From an uncultured Methanomassiliicoccus sp. (GTDB lineage Archaea > Thermoplasmatota > Thermoplasmata > Methanomassiliicoccales > Methanomassiliicoccaceae): 64,000 nucleotides of DNA. Below, piece by piece: positions 43,439 through 52,804 of this stretch; the stretch's first letter is position 1, and every line of letters starts with the position of its first letter. The position numbers and the translations under genes are program-made. The DNA is taken from positions 62,001 through 126,000 of the forward strand of contig CAJKRY010000002.1 in NCBI GenBank assembly GCA_905202485.1, read 5' to 3'. The notes under the pieces are model-generated. The model saw only the letters and a list, made by a program, of their open reading frames with translations. It was not told the origin of the DNA and ran no database searches.

Positions 43439-44657
43439 GCAGGAATGATTTATCCAGTAGCCTTGACTTAAGCTCTCTGGAGATCTTCAGAGCTCTGGCA
43501 CGGTCTGACTGCCTGCATGCCACCGGGATTTCTCTCTCTACCCCGTCTATACATACCTGCACTTTTCCTAAATCTGCATGAAATACATCGGGACAGATTG
43601 TAGAGCACAGTCCGCAGTTGAAGCATTTATGTCTGTTGATGTCTGGTATTTCAGAAATAGCCGACATCGGACAGGATTTCACAGCTCTGCAGACATCGCA
43701 TTTCTTGCATTTATCAGCATTAACCTTTACAGAAAGAGATGTTTCCTTCCAAAGTTTTCCGTAATCAATCTGGGCAATGGGTTTTCTCACTGAAACATCC
43801 AGAAGTGAGAGTTGAATCTGTTCATCCAGTACTCTGACGTTTTTAAGAATGTCATCATCAAGTATCGGTATTGGCACTCCCCAGGAGACTATGCATTCTG
43901 GACCTTCAGAGGTCATGAATCCACCCATGTAATCAGGATCCATTTTCTTCATGTCGGCAACAGCAGTAAGGTTAGGAGACTGCTGCGTGGATCTTGTGCC
44001 GGTTCCTGTTACAAAACCTTCTGCTCCATTTACTAGGACTTTTGTTCCTATGCCTATCGTCTTCAGAGACGGGTCATTCTGAACCGGATTGATAGAACCG
44101 CAGCCTGAAAATGTTAATTCTTTATAATTAGGAGGAAATTCCAATGCATGGAAAATAGTTGTGAGCAGATGATCATGAGGATTAGTCATTGCAGAATAGT
44201 TTCTGAATGCATTTCTTGTGGACATCAGCTTTGCGTAGGGCATGTCCTCAAAGAGTACTTCTTCTGAAATCTGCAATCCATCTTTAGCAACAGCTTCCAC
44301 ATGAACAGGCTTGTTTTCCAGCATATCTCTGAAAAGCATTCCTGCACCGTAATTTCCAGCAGATGCAGTGCCGAACACCACTGCTTCGATCAGATTGAGA
44401 TTTTCATTTGGACACGGCCCTGGATGAGCACATACTCCATTAAGAAAAAGTGACTTTGCCTTTGAAAATTTTGAACCTTTGATCGAAATGGTAAATACTC
44501 CGTATGTACCGCTCATCAGTCCTCTCGTACCGGTAGTTACAACATCTGCTTCAGCTGCTTCCTTTTCAGTACAGTTTTTTATTTCCTGAGCTGTCATAAC
44601 TACAGCTTCTCCAGCTGAAAGTTTTCTTTTAATTTCATTAAATGTACGAACAGTCAT
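43407..44657 (-). CDS. comF: ComF-type protein (methanogenesis marker 16 / DUF39 with two 4Fe-4S clusters)
   Basis: A protein of about 416 residues. The N-terminal ~330 residues are the DUF39/COG1900 domain (VTTGTRGLMSGTYGVFTI, NGVCAHPGPCPNEN, SGCGSINPVQND). The C-terminus carries two ferredoxin sites, CKKCDVCRAVKSCP and CFNCGLCSTICP. From memory, the M. jannaschii relative converts sulfoacetaldehyde to coenzyme M by reductive thiolation. The related homocysteine-forming sulfurtransferase family is the alternative, but the CoM locus supports ComF. The start at 44657 follows the ALDH stop by five bases. Confidence 0.82.
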   Translation of the reverse strand: MTVRTFNEIKRKLSAGEAVVMTAQEIKNCTEKEAAEADVVTTGTRGLMSGTYGVFTISIKGSKFSKAKSLFLNGVCAHPGPCPNENLNLIEAVVFGTASAGNYGAGMLFRDMLENKPVHVEAVAKDGLQISEEVLFEDMPYAKLMSTRNAFRNYSAMTNPHDHLLTTIFHALEFPPNYKELTFSGCGSINPVQNDPSLKTIGIGTKVLVNGAEGFVTGTGTRSTQQSPNLTAVADMKKMDPDYMGGFMTSEGPECIVSWGVPIPILDDDILKNVRVLDEQIQLSLLDVSVRKPIAQIDYGKLWKETSLSVKVNADKCKKCDVCRAVKSCPMSAISEIPDINRHKCFNCGLCSTICPDVFHADLGKVQVCIDGVEREIPVACRQSDRARALKISRELKSRLLDKSFLLTEPVEKLQP

Positions 44658-44662
44658 CTGAA

Positions 44663-46036
44663 TCACGAATACCATTTAGGCCTGCATTCATTAGAATTGT
44701 GGCAGATTATTGTTTTCTTTTTCATGAATAAACCCAGTCGGGACATTGATGACGGTATGCCGCTGTTTTTCCATCCCTGGAAGTACTCTCCTCCGGGCAG
44801 CGTAGAACCGCAGTCATTGATCCAGATATTTCCAGCTTCAAGAGTGTCTGCCATTTTTTTCATTTTGTCTGTGTTCTGTGTCCACACAGAAGCGCCTAAG
44901 CCGTAAATCGAATCATTTGCCAGCTTCACCGCTTCATCTTCTGAATTTACTATCCGTATAGGACAGACTGGACCAAATGTTTCCTCTTTAACTGCCCGAA
45001 GACTGTCGTCTGAATGAATAAAAATGGTAGGTTCGTAAAAATAGCCCGGTGACACTCCCTGGCCGCCGCAGATGAGTTCTGCTCCCTGTCTGACGGCGTC
45101 ATCCACAACAGATGACACTTTTGATCTTGCTTCTCTGCTGATTAAAGGGCCTACATCATTATAGAGATCAAGGTGGGATGTGATCTTTGTTAATTTTTCA
45201 ATAAATTCTTCAGCTGCATCTCTGTGAACATACACGCGCTTTACGCGGATGCAGACCTGACCGCCCCGGGAAAATGTCCCGGTAGCTATGCCTCTGGCAG
45301 CTTGTTCTACATCGGCATCGGAACATACTATTGCCGCATCATTTCCAGAAAGCTCAAGAATCAATGGCTTCACGCCTGCATTCTTAATTATGCTCTGCCC
45401 GGTGCTTATTCCTCCGGTAAATACAACCGCATCACACGGCGAAACAACCATGGTTTCGCCTGCCTCCCTGCCGCCGATTAAAGGAATATATAAATCCTCA
45501 GGAAAGCCGGAAGAGTGTATCAAATCAGCAATCGCCAGACCGCTTGCTGTACAGAACTCTGACGGCTTATAAACTACAGAGTTTCCTGTAAGAAGTGCCG
45601 GTATGGCGGAGATCATAGTCTGCCAGAAGGGAAAATTCCAGATGCCGATATGAGCGATAGTTCCGTGAGGCACAAACTCTACAGACGCTGAAGTATTTGC
45701 CCATTTTTCAGGCACAGGTATATTTTCAGAATCGAAATTTAAGTATCTTTTTAAGTAATAGTCAGTGCCGGAAAGGGCTGCCCCGTATGCAGCTGAAAGA
45801 GATTTTTTCGGGATTCCGGTTTCAGAATACATTATATCTACGATTTTTGATTCTCTATCCTGCGCATTTTTAATTAAATTCAGTATTAAATCAATCCTGT
45901 ATTCTTTGGCGGTTTTCTCATACCACCCTTTCTGTGCTTTGTGAGCCCGCCTGAATGCATCTGAAATATCTTCCTTGGATGATTCACTGAACTCATACAT
46001 TTTTTCTTCAGTGCGCGGGTTGAGTGAACAGATCAT
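44663..46036 (-). CDS. Aldehyde dehydrogenase next to comF
   Basis: A 457-residue NAD(P)-dependent aldehyde dehydrogenase. Catalytic elements are NFPFWQT, FTGGISTGQ, LELSGNDA (Glu, about residue 227), GGQVCIRVKRV (nucleophilic Cys, about 262) and KEETFGPV. It resembles succinate-semialdehyde dehydrogenases. It is co-directional with, and only five bases before, the ComF-type gene. Because sulfoacetaldehyde is the ComF substrate, it may oxidise surplus sulfoacetaldehyde or a related aldehyde; that is inference. Confidence 0.88.
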   Translation of the reverse strand: MICSLNPRTEEKMYEFSESSKEDISDAFRRAHKAQKGWYEKTAKEYRIDLILNLIKNAQDRESKIVDIMYSETGIPKKSLSAAYGAALSGTDYYLKRYLNFDSENIPVPEKWANTSASVEFVPHGTIAHIGIWNFPFWQTMISAIPALLTGNSVVYKPSEFCTASGLAIADLIHSSGFPEDLYIPLIGGREAGETMVVSPCDAVVFTGGISTGQSIIKNAGVKPLILELSGNDAAIVCSDADVEQAARGIATGTFSRGGQVCIRVKRVYVHRDAAEEFIEKLTKITSHLDLYNDVGPLISREARSKVSSVVDDAVRQGAELICGGQGVSPGYFYEPTIFIHSDDSLRAVKEETFGPVCPIRIVNSEDEAVKLANDSIYGLGASVWTQNTDKMKKMADTLEAGNIWINDCGSTLPGGEYFQGWKNSGIPSSMSRLGLFMKKKTIICHNSNECRPKWYS

Positions 46037-46091
46037 ACGATGACATATTGGGCAATAACGCTTAATAAATTATGTAAAAAATAGAAGACAA

Positions 46092-47240
46092 TCAGCGTTT
46101 GCGCTTTTTGTCTTTTTTAGGGAATTTTAAAAATGAAGATTTGTCGCCTTCGAGCTCGGCAAACTTCAGCAGAAGATCTTTCTGCTCTGCAGAAAGCTTC
46201 TGAGGAACTTTCAGCTTTACTCTGACGTACAAATCTCCCTTGCCGTTATAGTTCATAATCGGCATACCTGAGCCTCTAAGACGGAATGTCTGGTCGGGCT
46301 GTGTTCCGGCAGGTATGTTCATGCTTACCTTGCCTCCGCCGAGGGTGGGAATCTCGATTTCCGAGCCTAAGGCAGCTTCTACAAATGAGATTGTTACATC
46401 TTTGTACAAATCTGCCCCGTTTCTGCCCCACGCCGGGTCGTCGCGGACATGTACCATGACATACAGATCGCCGTTGCGTGCACCCGAACGGCCCATTTCT
46501 CCGGCCCCAGGTACTCTCAGCTTAGTGCCTGTGTCGGCACCAGGTGCGATCTCTATTTCGAGGTGTGCTGTATGCTGTGTTCTCCCGTTGCCGTCGCATT
46601 CTTCGCATTCAGAGCCTGGAGCGCGTCCGGTTCCGCGGCACTTGCGGCAGGGAACTACAGACACAAACTGTCCAAAACCGCTGTTCTGGACAACTCTTGC
46701 CTGTCCGGTGCCTTTACAGTCCGGACAGTTCACCTGCTTTCCGCCTTTAGAACCGGTACCGTTGCAGCTGGCACAGACCTCAAACTTAGGCACGGAAATC
46801 TTTCGCTTCACCCCTGAATATGCTTCTTCAAGAGAGATTTCAATATCCATCCGCATATCGCGTCCGGCCTGCGACTGCTGCCGCCTGGAAGAAGAGCCTC
46901 CTCCGCCGAATATTGCATCGAATATGCTTCCGAAGTCCCCAAATATGTCGCGTATATCTCCATAATGGCTGAAATCATTCCACGTGAAGTTTCCATTCTG
47001 GAACTGAGAGTCTACACCGGCATGGCCGTACTGATCATACAGCTGCCTCTTTTTTTCGTCAGCCAGCACCTCGTAGGCTTCGGAGACTTCCTTGAATTTC
47101 TCCTCTGCCACTTTAGGATCTTCCTGAGTTACGTCGGGATGGTACTGCCTGGCAAGCTTGCGGTAGGCCTTCTTTATCTCATCAGGTGTGGCGGTCTTGG
47201 TTACACCCAAGACCTCATAGTAGTCTCGTTTTGAGGACAT
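46092..47240 (-). CDS. dnaJ: Chaperone DnaJ (Hsp40)
   Basis: A protein of about 382 residues of class A. It has the J-domain with HPD in ARQYHPDVTQED, a Gly/Phe-rich linker (residues ~75-115), a zinc domain with four CxxCxGxG-type repeats (CNGTGSKGG, CPDCKGTG, CRKCRGTG, CEECDGNG) and the C-terminal substrate domains. The start MSSKRDYYEVLG at 47240 is preferred to a GTG at 47249. It follows DnaK in the grpE-dnaK-dnaJ operon. Confidence 0.95.
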   Translation of the reverse strand: MSSKRDYYEVLGVTKTATPDEIKKAYRKLARQYHPDVTQEDPKVAEEKFKEVSEAYEVLADEKKRQLYDQYGHAGVDSQFQNGNFTWNDFSHYGDIRDIFGDFGSIFDAIFGGGGSSSRRQQSQAGRDMRMDIEISLEEAYSGVKRKISVPKFEVCASCNGTGSKGGKQVNCPDCKGTGQARVVQNSGFGQFVSVVPCRKCRGTGRAPGSECEECDGNGRTQHTAHLEIEIAPGADTGTKLRVPGAGEMGRSGARNGDLYVMVHVRDDPAWGRNGADLYKDVTISFVEAALGSEIEIPTLGGGKVSMNIPAGTQPDQTFRLRGSGMPIMNYNGKGDLYVRVKLKVPQKLSAEQKDLLLKFAELEGDKSSFLKFPKKDKKRKR

Positions 47241-47254
47241 GCAGGACACTCAGT

Positions 47255-49135
47255 TTATTCGTCATCAACTATGCGATAGTTTGCGTCTGTGAAACCGTCA
47301 TCCTTGCCGTTGCTGCCTGCACCCGAGTTGGGAGGAGCCTGCTGCTGATTTCCAGCCTGTGCCTGCTGAGCGGCCTGCTGGGCAGCTGCTGCTTCCTGAT
47401 AAATGCGGGTTGTAATGGGCTCCATCTCTTTGATGAGAGCGTCCATCTTGGTCTTGACATTGTCAACATTGTCCTCTTTGACGGCAGCCTTGAGATCGTC
47501 GACAGCGGCTGAGATCTTAGCGCGCTCCTCAGAGGTTACTTTCTCTCCCAGATCATTCAGGCTCTTCTCGGTTGTATAGATCAGGGTGTCTGCCTGGTTG
47601 AGAATTTCAATCTTCTCCTTGCGCTTTTTATCCTCTTCTGAGAACTTTTCTGCCTGAGCAACCATGTCGTCAATCTCGTCTTTTGACAGCTTGTTTGACG
47701 CACTGATGGTGATCTTTGCTTCTTTTCCGGTGCCCAGGTCCTTTGCTGAAACGCTGAGAATACCGTTGGCATCAATGTCATATGTGACTTCAATCTGAGG
47801 AATTCCCCTCGGTGCCGGCGGAATGCCTGACAGCTGGAATCTTCCCAGGGACACATTGTCGGCAGCCATTTCACGCTCTCCCTGTACAATGTGGACTTCC
47901 ACGCTTGTCTGGTTGTCAGCTGCGGTGGAGAACACCTGTGACTTCTTTGTTGGAATGGTTGTGTTCCTGTCGATAAGTTTTGTAGCTACTCCTCCTAATG
48001 TCTCAACGCTGAGAGACAGCGGTGTAACATCAAGAAGCAGGATATCCTTCACCTCTCCGGCTAGGACAGCACCCTGAATTGCAGCACCCATGGAAACGCA
48101 TTCCATTGGATCAATTCCGCGCTGGATCTTCTTTCCTACCACGCTTTCAACAAAGTTCTGCACGATAGGCATTCTGGTAGGTCCTCCGACCAGAATCACG
48201 CTGTCAATATCATTTGTGCCGAGTTTAGCATCTTTAATAGCATTCATGATCGGGCTCCTGCACCTTTCGACAATTGATGTTACCAGTTCCTCGAGCTTTG
48301 CCCTTGTGACTGTCATTGTCAGGTGCTTAGGTCCGGTCTGATCTGCGCTGATGAATGGAAGGTTGATCTCGGTAGACATTGTAGATGAAAGTTCGATCTT
48401 TGCCTTTTCACAGGCTTCGCGCACCCTCCACATTGCCATCTTGTCTGAGGTAATGTCTATGCCTGTTTCCTTCTGGAACTGTTTGACAGCGAAGTCCACA
48501 AATGCCTGGTCCATATCTGTTCCGCCGAGCTGCGTGTCTCCTGAAGTTGATAAAACCTCAAACACGCCGTCGCTGAATTCCATAATGGTGACATCAAGAG
48601 TTCCGCCTCCCAGATCAAAGACTAGAATTCTCTGTGAATCTTTAGAATTGTCAAGACCAAATGCCAGCGCTGCTGCAGTAGGCTCATTGATAATCCTGAC
48701 TACATCCAGTCCGGCGATTGCACCGGCATCTTTTGTAGCCTGTCTCTGATTATCGTTGAAGTAAGCAGGAACAGTAATTACTGCTTTCACTACCTCCTCG
48801 CCCAGAAACGCTTCTGCATCTCTCTTGATCTTCTGGAGAATGAAGGCAGAAATCTGCTGCGGAGTGTATTCCTTTCCATAAATATTAAATTTGTAATCAG
48901 TACCCATCTTACGCTTGGCAGCGACGATGGTTCCTTCTGGATTGGTAATTGCCTGTCTTCTTGCAGGCTCTCCCACAAGAAGCTCGCCTTCCTTTGTAAA
49001 TGCTACATATGAAGGAAATGCCTTTCCGCCCAGGCTTGTTCCTTCGGCGCTGGGGATCATTGTAGGTCTCCCGCCTTCCATGACGGATGCTGCTGAATTA
49101 CTAGTTCCCAAATCTATGCCGATGATTTTAGCCAT
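47255..49135 (-). CDS. dnaK: Chaperone DnaK (Hsp70)
   Basis: A 626-residue Hsp70. It starts MAKIIGIDLGTSNS, has the phosphate loop and adenosine motifs (LVFDLGGGTLDVTIMEFSDG, ILVGGPTRMPIVQ), the substrate domain from about residue 380 and a Gln/Ala-rich tail. The ATG at 49135 overlaps the grpE stop by eight bases. It works with the flanking DnaJ and GrpE in protein folding. Archaea are thought to have gained this system from bacteria. Confidence 0.96.
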   Translation of the reverse strand: MAKIIGIDLGTSNSAASVMEGGRPTMIPSAEGTSLGGKAFPSYVAFTKEGELLVGEPARRQAITNPEGTIVAAKRKMGTDYKFNIYGKEYTPQQISAFILQKIKRDAEAFLGEEVVKAVITVPAYFNDNQRQATKDAGAIAGLDVVRIINEPTAAALAFGLDNSKDSQRILVFDLGGGTLDVTIMEFSDGVFEVLSTSGDTQLGGTDMDQAFVDFAVKQFQKETGIDITSDKMAMWRVREACEKAKIELSSTMSTEINLPFISADQTGPKHLTMTVTRAKLEELVTSIVERCRSPIMNAIKDAKLGTNDIDSVILVGGPTRMPIVQNFVESVVGKKIQRGIDPMECVSMGAAIQGAVLAGEVKDILLLDVTPLSLSVETLGGVATKLIDRNTTIPTKKSQVFSTAADNQTSVEVHIVQGEREMAADNVSLGRFQLSGIPPAPRGIPQIEVTYDIDANGILSVSAKDLGTGKEAKITISASNKLSKDEIDDMVAQAEKFSEEDKKRKEKIEILNQADTLIYTTEKSLNDLGEKVTSEERAKISAAVDDLKAAVKEDNVDNVKTKMDALIKEMEPITTRIYQEAAAAQQAAQQAQAGNQQQAPPNSGAGSNGKDDGFTDANYRIVDDE

Positions 49136-49667
49136 TATTCTCACCTGTTTCTTTAGCTACTTTTACTTTAGAGCACCTCAGAACCTTTGTTCCGAGTGAA
49201 TAGCCCTTTTGATACACTTCCAATATCTTTCCATCTTCTCCTTCTCCAACAGAGAATGCCTCATGATAGATAGGATCAAATGTTTCTGTCGGAATTTCTT
49301 TTAGACCATAGTCTTCGAAGATTACCAGCATATTTTGGTGTATCTTTGATATTCCTTCTTTAAACTCCTCTAGAGAACACTGCGCGGAAAGCGCACGTTC
49401 TAAATCGTCAAGCAGCGGGAGCATATCAGAGACTACTTTCCCAGTCGCATAAAGCGTCGTCTCTTCCTTTTCTCTCGCGGTCCGTTTCTGATAATTTTCA
49501 AATTCTGCTTTGATACGGCGTGCCGAATCCAGATAGCCGTCCGCCAGCTCCATTAATCTTTTATTTTCTAATTTTTCCAATTCTAGTTCAGATTTGAGCT
49601 TTTCGAGCTCCGTCTGTTCTCCTTTTTCCGGAGAAGCTTCATTTTCTGCAGAATCTGGACTATCCAT
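49128..49667 (-). CDS. grpE: Nucleotide exchange factor GrpE
   Basis: A protein of about 179 residues with an acidic N-terminus, a long coiled coil (ELEKLKSELELEKLENKRL) and the GrpE core AEFENYQKRTAREKEE, LLPLLDDLERAL and GYSLGTKVLRCSKVKV. It releases ADP from DnaK. The start is the ATG at 49667 or the GTG one codon earlier, both behind a GGTGAT ribosome site. Confidence 0.93.
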   Translation of the reverse strand: MDSPDSAENEASPEKGEQTELEKLKSELELEKLENKRLMELADGYLDSARRIKAEFENYQKRTAREKEETTLYATGKVVSDMLPLLDDLERALSAQCSLEEFKEGISKIHQNMLVIFEDYGLKEIPTETFDPIYHEAFSVGEGEDGKILEVYQKGYSLGTKVLRCSKVKVAKETGENNG

Positions 49668-49706
49668 CACATCACCATTGTTCAGAAACGTTAAATAAGT
49701 TAGAAG

Positions 49707-49722
49707 GGGGCCAGAAGGCCCC
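49707..49722 (-). terminator. GC-rich hairpin after the thermosome gene
   Basis: GGGGCC, loop AGAA, GGCCCC: a six-pair all-GC stem about 10 bases beyond the thermosome stop on the minus strand. It is followed by a T-rich stretch and precedes the grpE operon, so it likely separates the two chaperone units. Confidence 0.6.
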
Positions 49723-49732
49723 TGTTTCGTGT

Positions 49733-51370
49733 TTAATCATCCATTCCCATATCAGGAGCGCCGCCGGGACCCATGCCCATGCCTCCGCCAGGTCCGCCTC
49801 TTGATGCAATAACATCATCAATCCTCAGAATGAGAATTGCAGCGTCTGTTGCGGAGTTGATGGCCTGACGTCCAACTCTGATAGGTTCGACGACTTTCTC
49901 AGCAGACATGTCGACGACTTTACCGGTGTATACGTTCAGACCAGCGTGGATCTTCTTATCCTTGTGTGCCTTCCTAAGGTTAATAAGGATATCGATCGGG
50001 TCGAGACCAGCGTTTTCAGCCAGTGCGGTTGGAATGACTTCCAGAGCACTTGCGTATGCATCGATGGCTATCTGTTCCCTGCCGCCGATTGAAGCTGCAT
50101 ATTCACGGAGTTTCATAGCGATTTCAATAGCTGTGCTTCCTCCGCCGGTAACCATCTTGCCGTCTTCAACTGCTACAGCGACAACGCTCATTGCATCGTC
50201 AAGAGATCTCTCTACCTCGTCTATGACGTGGTTGGTGCCGCCTCTGAGAAGCATTGAAACAGCCTTGGGGTTTTTGCAGCCTGTTACAAAGGTCATGTCA
50301 TCTTCCTGGATCCTTCTTACTTCAACCATTGCTGCAGTTCCAAGTTCGTCAGCACTGAGCTCTTCGATCTTGGTTACAACGTTTGCGCCAGTTGCTTTGG
50401 CAAGTTTCTCCATGTCAGATTTCTTTACCCTGCGGACAGCGAAGATTCCTTCTTTGGAGAGGAAGTGTTGTGCGAGGTCGTCGATACCTTTCTGGCAGAA
50501 TACAACGTTTGCTCCAGAGTCTTTGACGGTCTTGACCATCTTGCGGAGCATGTTTTCTTCCTCATCGAGGAATGCCTGCATCTGGGAGGGGTCGGTGATT
50601 TCGATCTTTGCATCAATTTCAGTCTTCTGGACTTCAATTGCTGCATCAAGAAGTGCGATCTTTGCTTTAGCGATCTTGGTAGGCATGCCTGGGTGAACTG
50701 GCTCTTTGTCAATGATTACACCCTGAATAAGTTCGCTGTCATCCATTGATCCGCCGGTCTTCTTTACGATCTGGATGTTATCCATATCAACTATCCATTT
50801 GTTGTCGATTTTCTCGGCAATCTCGCTGATAGCTGAGACACAAAGGTCTGCCAGGTAATCCCTTGATCCACTGACGGATTTGGAGATCATGGAAGTCTCT
50901 GCGATGAGCTTGAGGGCTTTCTTGTCTTTTGGATCAATTGGCTTAGCGCATTTGTCAAGAACCTCTTGTGCCTTGTTGCATGCGAGTCTGTATCCTCCGG
51001 CAATGATTGTCGGGTGAATGTTAGACTCGATGAGGTCTATTGCTTTCTTCAGCAGTTCGCCTGCAAGAACTACAGCTGTTGTGGTACCGTCTCCGGCTTC
51101 CTCATCCTGTGTCTTTGCAACTTCCACCAGCATTTTGGCTGCGGGGTGATCTACATCGATCTCTTTCAGAATGGTAACGCCATCGTTAGTGATGACAACG
51201 TCACCCAAGCTGTCCACAAGCATCTTGTCCATGCCGCGGGGGCCCAGTGTACTGCGTACTGCGTCTGCGATTGCTCTTGCAGCTGCGATGTTATTATATT
51301 GAGCGTCCTTTCCCTTATCTCTCTTGGTGCCTTCTTTTAGGATCAGTATAGGTGTGTTACCCATTCCCAT
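49733..51370 (-). CDS. Thermosome subunit (group II chaperonin, canonical)
   Basis: A 545-residue chaperonin with all classical motifs: STLGPRGMDKMLVDSLGD, ITNDGVTILKE, GDGTTTAVVLAGELL and VTGGGSTAIEIAMKL. The Gly/Met-rich C-terminus (GGPGGGMGMGPGGAPDMGMDD, positions 49736-49797) is typical. It encloses and folds proteins using ATP. The ATG at 51370 has a GGAGG site eight bases upstream; an in-frame TTG at 51385 would contain that site. It is the main folding machine next to the Hsp70 operon. Confidence 0.97.
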   Translation of the reverse strand: MGMGNTPILILKEGTKRDKGKDAQYNNIAAARAIADAVRSTLGPRGMDKMLVDSLGDVVITNDGVTILKEIDVDHPAAKMLVEVAKTQDEEAGDGTTTAVVLAGELLKKAIDLIESNIHPTIIAGGYRLACNKAQEVLDKCAKPIDPKDKKALKLIAETSMISKSVSGSRDYLADLCVSAISEIAEKIDNKWIVDMDNIQIVKKTGGSMDDSELIQGVIIDKEPVHPGMPTKIAKAKIALLDAAIEVQKTEIDAKIEITDPSQMQAFLDEEENMLRKMVKTVKDSGANVVFCQKGIDDLAQHFLSKEGIFAVRRVKKSDMEKLAKATGANVVTKIEELSADELGTAAMVEVRRIQEDDMTFVTGCKNPKAVSMLLRGGTNHVIDEVERSLDDAMSVVAVAVEDGKMVTGGGSTAIEIAMKLREYAASIGGREQIAIDAYASALEVIPTALAENAGLDPIDILINLRKAHKDKKIHAGLNVYTGKVVDMSAEKVVEPIRVGRQAINSATDAAILILRIDDVIASRGGPGGGMGMGPGGAPDMGMDD

Positions 51371-51397
51371 GATTTTTGCCTCCAATTGTCAATGTTA

Positions 51398-51416
51398 TAG
51401 TCTTTAATATAGACTA
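51398..51416. promoter_or_regulatory. Promoter of the thermosome gene with palindrome
   Basis: TAGTCT-TTAATAT-AGACTA is a perfect six-base-arm palindrome covering the presumed TATA element of the minus-strand thermosome gene. TATAGTCTT also recurs as a direct copy at 51444-51452. Such sites over the TATA box could bind a heat-shock repressor; the TATA overlap itself is a visual call. Confidence 0.5.
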
Positions 51417-51605
51417 GGAATCAAAGGAATGTTTAATCTTCTATATAGTCTTATTGGTAAATAAGCTTGAAAAATTGACAAAAAGATCAAGAGCCAGCAT
51501 CACGCCGTACGCCTGCCTTCTAAACTCACAATAAAATATAGAATATAAATCTGTTTTTTCTTTGTCAGGGATAATTTGATACTTCGGATATGCTATGACG
51601 ATTCG

Positions 51606-52076
51606 ATGGACGACCTCGAAACATGTGTAGCAGCAGTGTTTAAACGCAAAGGCAAAAATGTGGTTACTGAAACTGAGTTTGTATTCGCTGTTTCATTAGA
51701 TTACAGATGGTTCACACCGAAGGAGGCCCAGGAGCTGCTTGACCTGGCCATCAAAAAAGGACTGATCACCAGGTCAGAAGATTTTCTCAAACCTGCCTTT
51801 GATCCTAAAGATCAAGACATACCGATGTCGTTCCGCCCCAGTAAGGGTATTCTCACTGCCGCAGCCGACGAGGAGATATCAGTATTCAGCAAGCTGCTGA
51901 GAGACATTTCAAACTCAAGCGGAATGAAAAAGAGGGATGTTGTAGCGAGAATCAACAAGATCCAAGAAAAAGTAGGGGTGGATGTAGAAGTAGCCGCACT
52001 CCTGATGGCAAGAGATGTCGGCTTAGATCCAAACCACTATTTTGAAGATGTTTGGAAAGAAGTTTGCGAGAAGTAA
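51606..52076 (+). CDS. DUF2240-family archaeal protein
   Basis: A 156-residue archaeal protein of the DUF2240 type: an N-terminal winged-helix-like segment (LETCVAAVFKRKGKNVVTET, FVFAVSLDYRWFTPKEAQELL) and a helical C-terminus (VVARINKIQEKVGVDVEVAALLMARDVG). Function unknown. The start MDDLETC at 51606 is preferred over 51576. It is convergent with aMBF1, with two bases between the stops. Confidence 0.82.
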   Translation: MDDLETCVAAVFKRKGKNVVTETEFVFAVSLDYRWFTPKEAQELLDLAIKKGLITRSEDFLKPAFDPKDQDIPMSFRPSKGILTAAADEEISVFSKLLRDISNSSGMKKRDVVARINKIQEKVGVDVEVAALLMARDVGLDPNHYFEDVWKEVCEK

Positions 52077-52078
52077 AC

Positions 52079-52591
52079 TCATGCCTTCTTAATCAGATCG
52101 CCGAGGGTCAGGGTTTTACCGCCTGAGCCGGACGAGGATGAGGTTGCTGAGGATACTTTTTCTGTCAGTTTTATGCCCAGCTCTTTTTCGAGCTTTTTGA
52201 CCAGACTGTCGCTCGGCAGCATGTCGCCGTTTTCAACTTTGGCGATGATTGTTACCTTTTCGTTGATTTTAGCTGCGAGGTCTTCCTGTTTCATATTGCG
52301 TTCCCTGCGGGCATCTTTGATTACTGAAGCATAATCAGCAATGAGATCCTCTGAGGTATCCATATCTTTATAGACATCCCTAGTGCGCATGCGCCTCTCC
52401 CTTGCTTCAAGACGTTCATTGACTACTGCACGGCTCACAGGGGCGCTTGTAGAGTTCTTTTTGGGATGAGCGCCTGTTCCGTCAGCACTTTCTCCAAATT
52501 TAGAACACTCTTTGCATACTTTCAGCTCTGTACCTTCTATGAATACAGTTTTGATCCATTCGGACTTTTTGCCGCACATTTCACATATCAT
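52079..52591 (-). CDS. Archaeal multiprotein bridging factor 1 (aMBF1)
   Basis: A 170-residue protein with an N-terminal zinc ribbon (MICEMCGKKSEWIKT, LKVCKECSKFGE), a basic linker, and an XRE-type helix-turn-helix at about residues 90-150 (YASVIKDARRERNMKQEDLAAKINE). This is the domain order of archaeal MBF1, which binds the small ribosomal subunit and may link translation to stress. The C-terminal GDLIKKA is also conserved in the family. Confidence 0.92.
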   Translation of the reverse strand: MICEMCGKKSEWIKTVFIEGTELKVCKECSKFGESADGTGAHPKKNSTSAPVSRAVVNERLEARERRMRTRDVYKDMDTSEDLIADYASVIKDARRERNMKQEDLAAKINEKVTIIAKVENGDMLPSDSLVKKLEKELGIKLTEKVSSATSSSSGSGGKTLTLGDLIKKA

Positions 52592-52733
52592 TTCAGGTCA
52601 CTTCTTTATTAAATAACATTGATTTGAAGCTTCCCCCTGCAACATCATAAAGAACTGCTAATAATATGTAAAAGCTAGACTCATTACGAATCCGTAACTC
52701 TATAATTATGATTTAGCAAAATTTGGCTGAAAG

Positions 52734-52742
52734 CTATATATC
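52734..52742 (+). promoter_or_regulatory. TATA-box candidate for the PAN gene
   Basis: A ctatatatc element about 65-70 bases before the PAN ATG predicts a short leader that includes the ggtggaa ribosome site. The 213-base gap between the aMBF1 and PAN starts holds nothing else recognisable. Confidence 0.45.
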
Positions 52743-52804
52743 TAACACTATGCTTAATTATAGTGAAAAGCTAAATCGAAGATATCCAGTTCAAAGGTGG
52801 AAAT

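Noticed and set aside
46315..46965. 216-codon open frame antisense to DnaJ
   Set aside because: Pro/Ser-rich reverse reading of the DnaJ zinc and C-terminal domains; no supporting signals.
49908..50696. 262-codon open frame antisense to the thermosome gene
   Set aside because: It mirrors the codon structure of a strongly conserved gene on the other strand, is rich in Ser/Leu/Ile as expected for an antisense shadow, and has no ribosome site.
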